A program made the translations under genes and the position numbers. From Usnea hakonensis (lineage: Eukaryota; Ascomycota; Lecanoromycetes; Lecanorales; Parmeliaceae): 51,856 bases of DNA. The stretch covers positions 1-51,856 of the forward strand of contig BLJB01000133.1 in NCBI GenBank assembly GCA_013423325.1, in the 5' to 3' direction. Position 1 is the stretch's first letter. Each line of letters starts with the position of its first letter. This document shows, one piece after another, positions 24,774-34,933 of the stretch. Under the pieces are notes generated by a model. It made no database searches, was not told where the DNA came from, and was given only the letters and a program-made list of their open reading frames with translations.

Positions 24774-27557
24774 TCAAACACCACGATGTAGCATAGCAGC
24801 CTTAAGCGTTCTATAAAACGAAGACACGTTACCCCCACGAAGCATATCATTGTGCGTACCATTGACCTGATGAAAAGCAACACCGGTTTCGGAGTACTCT
24901 TGCCATTTGCATAGATGCTTCATCATCATCTCCTCCGCGCTCTTTGCGTAAAAGGCGTCCGGTTGACCGGCGTAGAAAACGTCCATTACCGGCGCAACAC
25001 CCGACGGTTCATATCGCCTTGCCATGGCATGATTGTTCAATGCGAGATCGGCCCATCGGGATAGCTTCGGCTTGTCCATGGCCATTGTGTTCAGGTGCTC
25101 TTGGGTGGTTAGTGAGAGGAGGTGGGAGAGCACGTCGTCCCGAGATAGGTCTCGGAGTTGCTGGTAGAGGGCGGATGTCTGGCTTTCGTCGACGATTTCA
25201 ACAAATTTGGCTAGAGTGATGACGACGTTGGTCCAGTCGCTGTAGTGCATACGCGCTTGAATGTTTGGTGGTTGGTCAATCACGCCGAGGAATTTGATTT
25301 CGTCGCCTTGCTTCCTCATGATCTTGCTCAATTCAAATGCAATGGTTCCGCCATACGAGTATCCGGCAATGGCATATGGACCTTGTGGTTGTATTCGTTT
25401 GATCTCGTTGCAGTAATTTGATACGCAATCCGACATGCTGTCGAAGAAGGGTTCTCCATCGAATCCTCTGGATCGAAGAGCGTAGACTGGTCGATCGGTG
25501 ATGTACTTGGCGAGACCAAAGAAAATAAGAATTTCACCAACGCCCGGATGTACTAGCCATAGCGGCGTGAGGCTACCTCGAGATTGTAAAGTTACTGCGG
25601 GGGTATATGCTCCAGCAGCTGATGGCTCAAGGCTTGCTGCCAGTTTGCGAATTGTTGGATTGAGCATGACTGATGCTATTGCCACCGGTTTAGACGGTTT
25701 CAGCGCTTTGTTAACGGCAGAGACTATTCGCAGAAGCTCTACTGAACTCACGCCGAGGTCAAAGAGGCTCTGTTCGATACCAATATCGGACTCTGGAGCT
25801 TCAAGAATGGAAGAAAAGATCTGATGAATTATACTCTCTGTTGCTGTTGTTGGAATTTGGCATTGTGATGTCTGCCAGCTTTGTAGGTAGTGGTCGTTTA
25901 GCTCTTCGTAGATACCATAGGAGCTATTTTCGAAAGCAATGCGCATTTTTGCTCGTGACAGCTTACCCAGTGACGTTTTGGAAAAGACTTCTTTTCCGAG
26001 GGGAAGAATTAGGTAAGGTCGAGCACCGCACTGTCTGACCGCAACTTCAGAGATAGCACTACGAGTCTCGACTCTGGACTTCACATCGTTGGACTCGTAA
26101 GAAGGCAGATAAAACACGCAGAGGGCCTCTGTTTGGGAGCCTTTCGGTCTATGCGCAAAGGTCACTGTGTACGAAGGCTCCACACCTCTGATTTTGGCGT
26201 CTTCGATGGCTGCTTCGATCTCATGGGGGAAGTACTTGACTCCGTTGATGATGATACTTTCTTTAGCTCTGCCAGACAGATTGAGATTCCCAGCAACATC
26301 GATATACGCCCTGTCGCCTGTGATAAACCAGCCGTCGCTCGTGAACGCATCTTCGGTCGCACTTGGGTTGTTGTAGTAGCCTTGAAAGACCACGGATCCG
26401 GCAACTTGTAGATCGCCAATCTCATTCGCGAGCGCCACCAATCCATCATCCTTCACGACTCGCATGATTAGGCCGGGTACAGAGCTGCCGAGCGATGTGA
26501 ACTCTGTTCTGCGCTTGATGTCATATGCCGGACAATCGAGACCGTAGATCGAGCCAGCACAGGTCTCAGTCATGCCAAATCCGGGTCTAATGAAACTCTT
26601 TCGGGCGCTATACTGTGCCAGTAACTTGGTGACTGCTTCGCAAGTCTCTGTAACATTGGCTTCACCACCAGAAATTAGGGCGCGCAAGGAGTTGAGGTTC
26701 AGATCAAATGCGCTCGAATCTTCTCTCTCGAGAACTCTTCTGAGACTGGCCAAGAAAAAGTTTGGAGCAAATGTGTATGCGATTTTGTGTCTACTGATAA
26801 GTCGCAAGAATGTCATCGGGTCCGCGAGTAGATCGATTGCACTTACATGAACCTGATCTGCTGCTAATGACATGGCGTGCAGGTGGACTTCGGTGAGGTT
26901 CGCGACGTGATCAAGTCCGATCCAATTCAAGAATGTGTCTTCGTGCGTTGTGCCGTGATGAAGCGCCTTGCCACGGACAGCTTGGAGTATTTGGCCATGT
27001 CGAAGCTCGACCGCTTTAGCGTTACCGGTGCTGCCAGAAGTGAGCATCAACGTTGCAAGCTCATGCCCTGCTTTCTGACGCGGCTTCTCCATGTTCTGAA
27101 AGCCATTGCGAGACTGTAGATCCTCGATCGTTCTTATGTGAAGCTTGTCTCCAAGATCTCCAAAATCTGGGATGAGGCGGTCTCTCGTGATGATCACTGG
27201 ATGGTGAAGGAGTGTGTCGAGGTGAATCAGATGTCTCTGGCGCTGTCCGATGTCGTTCGTCATGGGCGTCGAGATTGCAGGTAGGTGCCCGGCTGCTATA
27301 ACCGACCACAGCCATTCGAATCCATCCAGATGGTCGTCAAAGTGGAGAAGAAAGACGGTACTCTCAGTAACACCGGGGATATGATGGAGTATGGGAGCAT
27401 TAGCTCGGGCAAGTTGAAGCAGCTCGTTGTAGCTCAGGCGTTTGGCTGGTTCCGCAATGTGTCCAGGTGTGTACGCAGAAATGCCGTTCTCTTCGGAACT
27501 TGCTGCGGCCCTTTCAAGGAGCTCGAGGAGATTGGTAGGTACCATTGGCAGTTGCAT
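24774..27557 (-). CDS. NRPS-like synthetase, A-T-TE (aryl-pyruvate-dimerising type)
   Basis: A single exon of 927 aa starting at MQLPMVPTNLLELLERAA. The frame extends upstream to 27623 but without an ATG. The adenylation domain shows A3 TSGSTG (173-178), A5 GFGMTE (326-331), A7 GWFITGD (409-415), A8 GRAKESIIINGVKYFPHEIE (429-448) and the A10 lysine Lys532. In A4 (NWIGLDHVAN, 211-220) the aspartate that binds an amino group is not evident, as in enzymes that activate alpha-keto acids. The thiolation domain carries Ser605 in FDLGVSSVELL. The thioesterase has Ser734 in GYSYGG, Asp761 and His902. This order and the lack of a condensation domain match atromentin, quinone, furanone and butyrolactone synthetases, which join two aryl-pyruvates. 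The product class is inferred; the exact product is unknown. Confidence 0.9.
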   Translation of the reverse strand: MQLPMVPTNLLELLERAAASSEENGISAYTPGHIAEPAKRLSYNELLQLARANAPILHHIPGVTESTVFLLHFDDHLDGFEWLWSVIAAGHLPAISTPMTNDIGQRQRHLIHLDTLLHHPVIITRDRLIPDFGDLGDKLHIRTIEDLQSRNGFQNMEKPRQKAGHELATLMLTSGSTGNAKAVELRHGQILQAVRGKALHHGTTHEDTFLNWIGLDHVANLTEVHLHAMSLAADQVHVSAIDLLADPMTFLRLISRHKIAYTFAPNFFLASLRRVLEREDSSAFDLNLNSLRALISGGEANVTETCEAVTKLLAQYSARKSFIRPGFGMTETCAGSIYGLDCPAYDIKRRTEFTSLGSSVPGLIMRVVKDDGLVALANEIGDLQVAGSVVFQGYYNNPSATEDAFTSDGWFITGDRAYIDVAGNLNLSGRAKESIIINGVKYFPHEIEAAIEDAKIRGVEPSYTVTFAHRPKGSQTEALCVFYLPSYESNDVKSRVETRSAISEVAVRQCGARPYLILPLGKEVFSKTSLGKLSRAKMRIAFENSSYGIYEELNDHYLQSWQTSQCQIPTTATESIIHQIFSSILEAPESDIGIEQSLFDLGVSSVELLRIVSAVNKALKPSKPVAIASVMLNPTIRKLAASLEPSAAGAYTPAVTLQSRGSLTPLWLVHPGVGEILIFFGLAKYITDRPVYALRSRGFDGEPFFDSMSDCVSNYCNEIKRIQPQGPYAIAGYSYGGTIAFELSKIMRKQGDEIKFLGVIDQPPNIQARMHYSDWTNVVITLAKFVEIVDESQTSALYQQLRDLSRDDVLSHLLSLTTQEHLNTMAMDKPKLSRWADLALNNHAMARRYEPSGVAPVMDVFYAGQPDAFYAKSAEEMMMKHLCKWQEYSETGVAFHQVNGTHNDMLRGGNVSSFYRTLKAAMLHRGV

Positions 27558-28698
27558 TTTTCTGTTGGCCGTGAAGTCGTAGCAGTGTAGAAATGCAGAG
27601 CTGCAGTGCGGAACGCCAGACAACCAAAGACATTAAGTAGAACGCCCAATTGCTCCATGATTACTAGAACCCCTATCACTTACCACTAGTCCGACACCTA
27701 CCCATGCATCTAGACTCTCGGCACGTGTGCACTGTCTGTAAATCTGGGCTGTCATCGCGTCTCAGCGAAAGACATCTAGAATCCATGCTAGGTGATGATA
27801 CTATGTTTAGACCTTTTGTGCATTTGTCGTTGATGTGCTTGACTCCACCGGGAGGCCTGACCGATGGTCCTCCCGCCAGAGACAGCCATTACAATGCATG
27901 CTAAACCATATCGCTGCTGTCGTAGTTCCAGGAAGAAGTCGGTACAGCCGAAGAGCCAAGCCATGCATGGAAGATTTAGAAAATTAGCGAACGAAGGAAC
28001 TCATTACGGCGCATGCAATTACCAACGGATCAGATACAAGCGAGGAATGCTATAAAATGATGGCATGACGTGAGACTAAATAAATGAAAATAAGGTCCAT
28101 ATGGTAATCTTCTCTGAACCGTAAGTATAGCTAAAGTAAAGTACCCTGACTAAAAAGAAAGTTTTCGGCAAGATTCACCGCTAAAGGATTTACGTACCGT
28201 GATTCTTCTAAGGTACTCCTGGGGCCACGGCGGTACCTTCCGCCGGTAAGGTTTCCAGTCGTAGGGAAGCCACCGCCTAATCTGACGCCCCTCAGCATAC
28301 GTTGCAAAAATCTAGATTTCTACTATCCTATTCTCTAACCACCGGTGACTAACGGTAGTAGTATCAGGAATCAGAAGAGAAAATCTGAAGGAGGCTCCAT
28401 GAAGACACTACACCTACAGAATGACGGTCAGTGGGAGGTGCGATAAGCCTGCAGGAACGGCATATGCAAACCAGATCGCCTAACGTAGAGTACGAGAAAA
28501 ACACAAATCACTTCAATGCCACATCTGACCAACATGGCAGACTGTTGTTTCATTAGTCCACTATAAAAACCCTCTGATTGCTCTGTCATCTTTTCTTCAT
28601 CCTTTCTTCTTCTTCCTCATCGTAATCACTCGTTCAGCTTACGATCAACCCACCAAATTTCTTTACGAGACCTTTCCACAGATCCATCGGCAGTAATC
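27558..28698. promoter_or_regulatory. bidirectional promoter region of NRPS-like and hydrolase genes
   Basis: The synthetase (minus) and hydrolase (plus) are transcribed away from this 1.1-kb interval. No gene is supported. A stem GGCGG-TACCTT-CCGCC lies near 28229-28244, with further GGTAC/GGTAAGG units around it. From about 28560 the plus strand shows a TATAAAAAC element followed by a pyrimidine-rich leader (TCTTCATCC...), a likely core promoter and 5' UTR for the hydrolase. Confidence 0.5.
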
Positions 28699-29687
28699 AT
28701 GGCACAACACGGTCATAGCAAGGTGACTTCTCATCCGCTGGAACCCACTCGCTCACTTTTCGCTGACCCATTGTTTACGAGGCATGCTGCACTGTGCCAC
28801 CCGCCAAAGCAGAGTATGTCGAAAGCGGAAGCTTCATTGAAGTTGAGGGCATGAAGACTTGTCAGTGCCAACGCAGCCCAAAGGTGCAACTCCAAGTCGC
28901 ACACGCTTAACTTGCGCATCGATAGACAAGACCGGTCCCGAGGATGCCACCACCGCCATCCTCTACATCTTCGATATCTTCGGATTCTGCCCTCAGGTGC
29001 TCCAGGTATGCACATCGAGCCAACGTCTCCCGGAAAGCGTACCTTTTCCACTAATACCCTCGCCCAGGGTGCTGACATGCTCGCCCATGCCGGCTACCAA
29101 GTCTACATCCCTGACTTCTTCCACGGCGAGCCCTTTTCTTCGGCCGACTTTCCCCCCGACACGCCCGAGAAGGGCGCCAAACTTGGTGCTTTCTTTCAGG
29201 GCGTCGCTGCTCCCCCGAAGACAGTTGGTGCCATTCCTAGAGTAATCAAGAATATCGAGACCAAGGCTGGAGGCAAGATCGAGAAGTGGGGTGTTGTGGG
29301 AATGTGTTGGGGTGGCAAGGTACATAAGATATATGTGCAACAAAACGTTGACTAACGACAATCCTTCCCTGCATGCAGGTCGTATCCTACTCTTGTGGTC
29401 CGGACAGCAAATTCTCCGCCGCCGCCGAAGCTCACCCAGCAATGGTCGACCCCGCCGACGCTCCCAACATCGCCGTGCCCTTGTGCCTTCTTGCCTCCAA
29501 GGACGAGGACGCCGAGGCGGTCAAGGCGTTTGAGAAGGCGCTGAAGGTCCCAAGCGAGGTACAAACGTTTGGCGACCAGGTCCACGGATTCATGGCCGCC
29601 CGTGGCGACTTGGCGGATGACAGGGTGAGAAGCGAGTATGAGCGCGGGTATCAGACGTTGGTGGCTTTCTTCCAGAAGCATATTTGA
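28699..29687 (+). CDS. dienelactone hydrolase family protein
   Basis: Five exons: 28699-28722, 28782-28860, 28926-29005, 29068-29319 and 29379-29687. Introns are 59-65 nt and the product is 247 aa, the usual length. The nucleophile is Cys141 in GMCWGGK and the catalytic histidine is His214 in VHGFMAARG. An aspartate at 187 or 189 (KDEDAE) would complete the Cys-His-Asp triad of carboxymethylenebutenolidase-like alpha/beta hydrolases. N-terminal features are ACCTVPPAKAEYVESGSF and IFDIFGF. Family members open lactones or hydrolyse small esters, and cytosolic fungal copies are often uncharacterised. It is divergent from the NRPS-like gene and could act on a butenolide-type product, but the family is also common outside clusters. 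Confidence 0.93.
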
Positions 29688-31093
29688 GAGCGCTCAGGTC
29701 ATGATTGGCAATATGCGCTCGTCGCTCGTCACGAATTTTTGTAGCTTAAAACAATGGGAACCTATAACTTGGACTTTTGGGTTCTGCGCAGGTACGCTTC
29801 GCTTACATTGAAAACGAATGTTTGTAGAGACGCCGTCTCCTTTCTGATGACTATCTGTATCTTAGACGCCTCTTTATTTTCGTACTGTACTTCGTTGTGT
29901 CTCATCTGCCACCAGTCATCAATCAATATCATCAAGCGACGAAACACACGCGCATTATCCTCGGGCCAATTCGATAAGTAAGATATCAATGTACCTAAAG
30001 TATACTAACAAATTTTTTCATCTTCGAGTGGGTTCCAAGGAAGGAGAGTAAGAATCGGAACTAGCAGTAAGATAGTATACGAACAAGATTTGAAGAACCC
30101 TACATTGCATATCCCAGTAGGTAGATTGCATCTCCGGGTGAACCCGAGTAGTGAACGACCAGAATGCCACGCTAGAAAATGGGCCGGGCCGAGCGCGAGA
30201 TCAAAATCGACAGTCTGACCGCACTATCGAAAATTCCACGGGTGTTCTATTTGCAGCGATTTTTTTTTTTTTTGAGTTTGCTTATTCCGAACTCTGCTGT
30301 GAGTTTTATCTTATATCTTACGGAAAAGTCAAACGGCCTCGTGGTCTTGTTTGAGATTTGGCCGGCGGGACCCGGGGGGCCCGAATTGAATCTCGTGTTG
30401 AGTCGTGGGACTGGTTGTTTTGCAAGCTCACATGCAGTATCGGCCGTATTGCTGAGACTTACCTTATGTAACCATGCGTGGTCTTGGCCCCCTTCCTCGA
30501 GTATTTCCAAGGCCAACGATTTCTCTAGAACGGCAAGCGAATCCGTACTCGTCTATCGCATAAGCAGTTCGCTAAGGTAGATGCTGTTAGCAATGGCCTC
30601 ACACCGCTCGAATTCGCTCACACCGTGCCTGTTGTTGGGGTTGTTGAATCTTGGCCACGGTTGTTGCTGTCATACTGTAGAGTTGGCGGAGCGAAATTTT
30701 GTTTCCCTTTGACGTTTCAAACTTTGTGCGCGGAGGAAGCGATGATCATGGTCCATATAAGGGATGAGATGGTCATGTGCAACTCGCAAGACTTCACTGC
30801 TCTGATCTCTAGGCTTTGTGTGAGATTTGCGTCTGTGACCATTGCTCTGTAGTCCGAGAACTTGCAGAGCCCCATCTCACACTTCCCACTGCTCTGGACT
30901 CCAAGATTCTGCAGAGCTCCATCTCATACTTCGGCCCATCATGATTGACTATCTATCCCCACAAAGTAAGTATCTCGTCCTGTTGGTCGTGGACAGTGCT
31001 CACAGTCACGTAGCGGTCTCGCACTACCCTCTTCTTTCCCAGCAGGACAAGAAGCCAGATGTTGCGACGAGAGTGGTGCAATGCATAACACCC
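29688..31093. other. intergenic region before the DAHP synthase gene
   Basis: There is no supported gene. A T run lies at about 30260-30273. A pair of direct repeats sits at 30844-30932. A GTAAGT donor at 30966 and a CCCAGCAG acceptor near 31045 suggest a 5'-UTR intron for the DAHP synthase transcript, because joining them does not give a continuous frame into the protein. Confidence 0.4.
30844..30932 (+). repeat. imperfect 42-bp direct repeat, 47-bp period
   Basis: Copies at 30844-30885 and 30891-30932 share the core GCAGAGC(C/T)CCATCTCA(C/T)ACTTC with a handful of mismatches. They lie just upstream of the DAHP synthase leader. Confidence 0.8.
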
Positions 31094-32401
31094 ATGACGC
31101 CCCCTGCAGAGCTCGAGGCTGCAAAGGCAGATGATGACGCCAGAAGTAAGTGGCACCCTAGAAGCTGAAGGGGCTCGATTGTTGACCTGTTGCAGTAGTC
31201 AATCAGCACCCGCTTGTACCTCCCCAATTATTGAAAGCAAATATACTCGCTGTAAGCACCCACACTGCCCTCCTGAGGAGCCCTGCTGAGTGCATAGCCC
31301 TTCGAAGCGATCAAAGCGGTGAATAAAGGGCGCCATGCCGCCACCCAAGTAATCAGCCAGTCAAGCGATAAACTTCTTGTCATCTGCGGCCCATGCAGCC
31401 TACACGATCCCGACGCCGCCCTCGAGTACGCCGACCGCCTGAAGGCGCTGTCCGATGAACTCGACAACGACCTCGTCGTCATCATGCGAGCGTATCTTGA
31501 GAAACCACGCACCACCGTTGGCTGGAAGGGTCTGATCAACGACCCCGACCTGGACGAGTCATTCCAGATCAATAAAGGCCTCGCTGTCTCGCGGAAAGTC
31601 TTCTGCGATATTACCGCCAAAGGTCTACCCATCGCCAGCGAAATGCTCGACACCATCAGCCCACAATATCTCGCGGACCTCATTTCACTCGGTGCTATTG
31701 GTGCGCGAACGACCGAGTCCCAAGTCCATCGAGAGCTCGCATCTGGCCTGTCATTCCCTATTGGATTCAAGAACGGAACGGATGGTAGTGTCGGTGTCGC
31801 TATTGATGCACTACGGTCGGCGGCGTCGAAGCACCATTTTCTTGGGGTAAACGAACAAGGATTGGCTTCGATTGTGGAGACGGCAGGAAATGCACATTCG
31901 TTCGTTATTCTTCGTGGGGGCACCAAGGGTACCAATTATGATTCGTCCAACGTTCAAGCTGCCAAGGATACGCTCAGGAAGCAGGGTCAGAAAGAAATTG
32001 TCATGATTGACTGCTCGCATGGTACGTACATAGCAGGCACCCTTTTGCAACACACTGACCCACAGGTGTCGACATCGCTTTGTGACGTGTTGTGAGCATC
32101 CTATCCGCTAACTTTTTTCCTAACAGGCAACTCCCGCAAAGACCACAACAATCAACCGCTCGTGGCAAACGACATCGTCGACCAGCTATGTGCCGGTGAG
32201 AATGGCATAATCGGTGTCATGATTGAGTCGAATTTATTTGCCGGCAACCAGAAAGTGGTACCGAGCAGAGGCCTTGCGGGCTTGAAGAGGGGCGTTAGCA
32301 TAACAGATGCTTGCATTTCTTGGGACACCACTGTCGACACCTTGAGAAATCTGGCACGAGGTGTGCGCGAGAGGAGGAAATGGAATGCTGTGTCCGCGTA
32401 G
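31094..32401 (+). CDS. DAHP synthase (3-deoxy-D-arabino-heptulosonate-7-phosphate synthase), ARO3/ARO4 type
   Basis: Four exons: 31094-31145, 31196-31251, 31298-32021 and 32127-32401. Introns are 50, 46 and 105 nt and the product is 368 aa. The enzyme condenses phosphoenolpyruvate and erythrose 4-phosphate, the first step of the shikimate pathway. Diagnostic motifs are VICGPCSLHD, MRAYLEKPRTTVGWKG, GARTTESQ, GFKNGTDG, ILRGGTKGTNYD and DCSHGNSRKD. Length and collinearity match the class I enzymes Aro3/Aro4 of yeast. At the position I align with yeast Aro4 Lys229, whose replacement relieves tyrosine inhibition, this protein has Glu222 (GVNEQG instead of GVTKHG). The equivalent of Ser195 is kept. 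It lies 3.5 kb from the NRPS-like gene. ARO3 versus ARO4 identity is not decided. Confidence 0.94.
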
Positions 32402-32741
32402 GACGCTTTTGGATAGGACGCATTTGGATCCGGGAAAAGCGAAACTTCGGTCGGTACTTTATGTTGTATTTTTGAACTTTTCTTTCTGTCAGTATCTATT
32501 ACATAGAGGCTTCGCATCCTGGCGGCTGCAATGACTGGTCATGTAAACATGGGTATGGGGTACAATGATAGAAATATTCCAATGCTATATATTTGTTCTC
32601 CTATTAGACGGCTCCTCGCGGCTTGCTTCTCGCTGCTATCCTCTAGTCAAAGCAATGACTGATGCCGCCCAATGCCAAATTCCTTGAGTAGGTAGATCAA
32701 CTACGGAAAAGAGAGTGGGAACGCACCTGATTACCTGATCG
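32402..32741. other. short convergent intergenic region
   Basis: This 340-nt stretch between convergent genes shows no gene or clear structure. It must contain both 3' ends. Confidence 0.5.
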
Positions 32742-33653
32742 TCACACCTGCAGCTTCCATTTACAAAGTGGCGGATCCCGGCCCCCATAAGCTAGCGCCC
32801 AAGCGTCCAAAAGCTCTTCCTCAAGGTCATTCGGCCACCACTCCTCGCCATCACCACCCTTTTGCTCGTAGAGGAGCTTCGCGTCTATGAGATTCCTCTC
32901 AGCGGCAGCCTGAACTCTCCATCGATTCCCTGGATTTCTATGGATGATGCTCCAGAGATGAAAGTTCATTGCTGGATGTGTGCTTTTCCATTGGGCCGAG
33001 GGCGTAAGCCAATCCTTTGTGTCTTTCCAACGTGAGATGAGGGTGGTGACAGGCGTTTCTGCTTCGATTTTCAGACGTTGCTTCTCGGTTTCTTGCGCAG
33101 CTACTTCTGCGCGGGAAAGCTGGTCTGGGAGTCGGCGGAATGTCTGCACGGGAGGGGCGGGGGTGGTTACACGACGGTTGGTCAATAGTCCCTTGGCTTT
33201 CGTGACAATGGAAGGCCCTCGATTTTGAGATTGGTCGGGATCTGTTGTTGGCGTGGAATTTGAACATCGTCGGCTAGTTGCAGCACGCAGTCTTTGTAAT
33301 AAAGATGGCCTTCGTTGAGAAGGGTCTGGTGCGTCCGGAAGCGCAGGATTTCGCTTTCCGGTCTCTCTCTCAAGGTGACGTGCATATCGCAGGTTCTGCG
33401 CCGGTGACATATCATCAAGTCTTGAATGTGGGACACACCGTTTGTAGCCCGTGGATAAGAGGGACATGGCAGCGTTGCTTCTAGAATTGATGGAAGATTG
33501 AATTTGCCAATCTAAGTTGTGGTGAGTTTGGGTAAATGAAGGGAGAATTATGGAGTCTGGGGAAGGGAAGAGAGTTAGAGGCGCACACAGTGATGTTGAG
33601 GATACCTTGTTCTCGTACAAAGGGACAAGATCATTGTTGCGATCAATTCGCAT
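32742..33653 (-). CDS. orphan protein, member A of a tandem paralogous pair
   Basis: A single open frame of 303 aa starts at 33653. A start at Met63 (33467), before SLLSTGYKRCVPHS, is a possible alternative, since the first 60 residues are low-quality and contain a possible GTATCC donor. I do not recognise a named domain. The middle is basic and proline-rich. The C-terminal 110 residues contain WKSTHPAMNFHLWSIIHR and GGDGEEWWPNDLEEELL, which also occur in modified form in the next gene. No signal peptide or membrane helix is evident. Function is unknown. Confidence 0.6.
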   Translation of the reverse strand: MRIDRNNDLVPLYENKVSSTSLCAPLTLFPSPDSIILPSFTQTHHNLDWQIQSSINSRSNAAMSLLSTGYKRCVPHSRLDDMSPAQNLRYARHLERETGKRNPALPDAPDPSQRRPSLLQRLRAATSRRCSNSTPTTDPDQSQNRGPSIVTKAKGLLTNRRVTTPAPPVQTFRRLPDQLSRAEVAAQETEKQRLKIEAETPVTTLISRWKDTKDWLTPSAQWKSTHPAMNFHLWSIIHRNPGNRWRVQAAAERNLIDAKLLYEQKGGDGEEWWPNDLEEELLDAWALAYGGRDPPLCKWKLQV

Positions 33654-33760
33654 TCAGCGCTATTGTTCAGATCAGCAATGCATTTGAACTGAAACTGGTG
33701 TCAATTATCAGATAGCCTCCCATAAATCCAGAATCCAGAACCAAAACAAAGAATTATGTC

Positions 33761-34273
33761 TCAGATACCAGTATCATTCTTCCATTGCCAAATCAACGAA
33801 CTTAGAAACTCTTCCTCCAGACCCTCGGGCCAATACCGCGTCTCCTCGGCATCACCTCCACTGTTCAAAAAAGCAATCGTAGCCTGTTCCTTAGCCTTAC
33901 AAGCAGGTAGTCTCACCGCCCCCCAAAGCTCATGCTGCTCTCTATGCCTGATCCTCTGCAAGTGGTAATTCATCTGCGGATGCAACGCCTTCCATTTCTC
34001 GCTCGGCATTCCATAGATCGCATCATCACCGCGGATCCAACGCTCGACAGAGTCGTGCAGGTCAAACATTGCTTCTGCCTCTTGTCGGAGGTTCTCAATG
34101 TGATCGCGTTCTCTAGCCTCACATTTAAACATTTTGTCTAAACGAACGAGGTAGGATGCGCCGAGGATTTTGTGGAGGACAGATTTGCGGTTTTTGAAGA
34201 GTCCGGCGAGGAGGAGAATTGATCGGGTCCACTGAATGGCTGTCGTGTCCTGGTCGATTGTTTCGGCGATCAT
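33761..34273 (-). CDS. orphan protein, member B of a tandem paralogous pair
   Basis: A single exon of 170 aa starting at 34273. The segment WKALHPQMNYHLQRIRHR, followed by GGDAEETRYWPEGLEEEFL, aligns with the C-terminal region of the neighbouring gene at 32742-33653, so the two form a tandem duplicate pair that has diverged strongly. The N-terminal region here (SILLLAGLFKNRKSVLHKIL) is unlike that of member A. The start of this gene lies upstream of its paralogue on the same strand. No known domain was recognised. Confidence 0.65.
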   Translation of the reverse strand: MIAETIDQDTTAIQWTRSILLLAGLFKNRKSVLHKILGASYLVRLDKMFKCEARERDHIENLRQEAEAMFDLHDSVERWIRGDDAIYGMPSEKWKALHPQMNYHLQRIRHREQHELWGAVRLPACKAKEQATIAFLNSGGDAEETRYWPEGLEEEFLSSLIWQWKNDTGI

Positions 34274-34933
34274 GATTTCGAAAGGTACTGAAGAGCGTAT
34301 ATGTCGTGAGATTGAGTGACAAGGTGGCCCAAATTGTTCGTTAAATGATACCGAAAGTAAGGGATGAGGACGTGCACACTTTCATAAGGGCTGGTATCCA
34401 GTAGGAGCGTGGATACAGACAATAGGCTGAAATCTTTGTTTCGAAGAATCAGCTTTCAGGAGGATAAAAAAAGCTTTGTCTTTCTTAGCAAAGGCATTGT
34501 TAAGTATAAACTTCTCATCGACAAGAGAGCGTCCCCAACAACCCTTTGTCCTAATTTGTCAGAGAGGCCTTTGCACATAGTTCGAGGTCATAAAGGCAAG
34601 ATAACTCGAGATGATCTGTAGGTGGGACAGCGGAAGTATGATTAAAGCAAATCAAAGATGTTCTGGATGATGCCTCCCGATACCTACTGTAGCAGAGTTG
34701 GATATAGATCTCTGGTATATGAGAGGATGTCGTGCGTTGAAGCGGTAAATATGCCAACCTCATTTGAGGAACTAGTTTGTCAAATTGTGCAAAAGATTAA
34801 ACGCTGCAACCACATGCTTCCTTCTATCTGTTGTGAAATTCCTGCGCCCGGAGGTCGCTTGCACCGCTTCATTGTGACACTAGAAGGAACCCATATGAAA
34901 TTCATACCAACAAACGGTATCTCGAACGCTGCA
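34274..34933. other. intergenic
   Basis: I see no supported gene. A plus-strand frame of 120 aa at 34658-35020 has no motif and overlaps the end of the next minus-strand ORF. Confidence 0.45.

Noticed and set aside
30179..30580. Plus-strand 133-aa ORF with a hydrophobic stretch
   Set aside because: The hydrophobic run is the translation of a poly-T tract; no motif, no splice partner.
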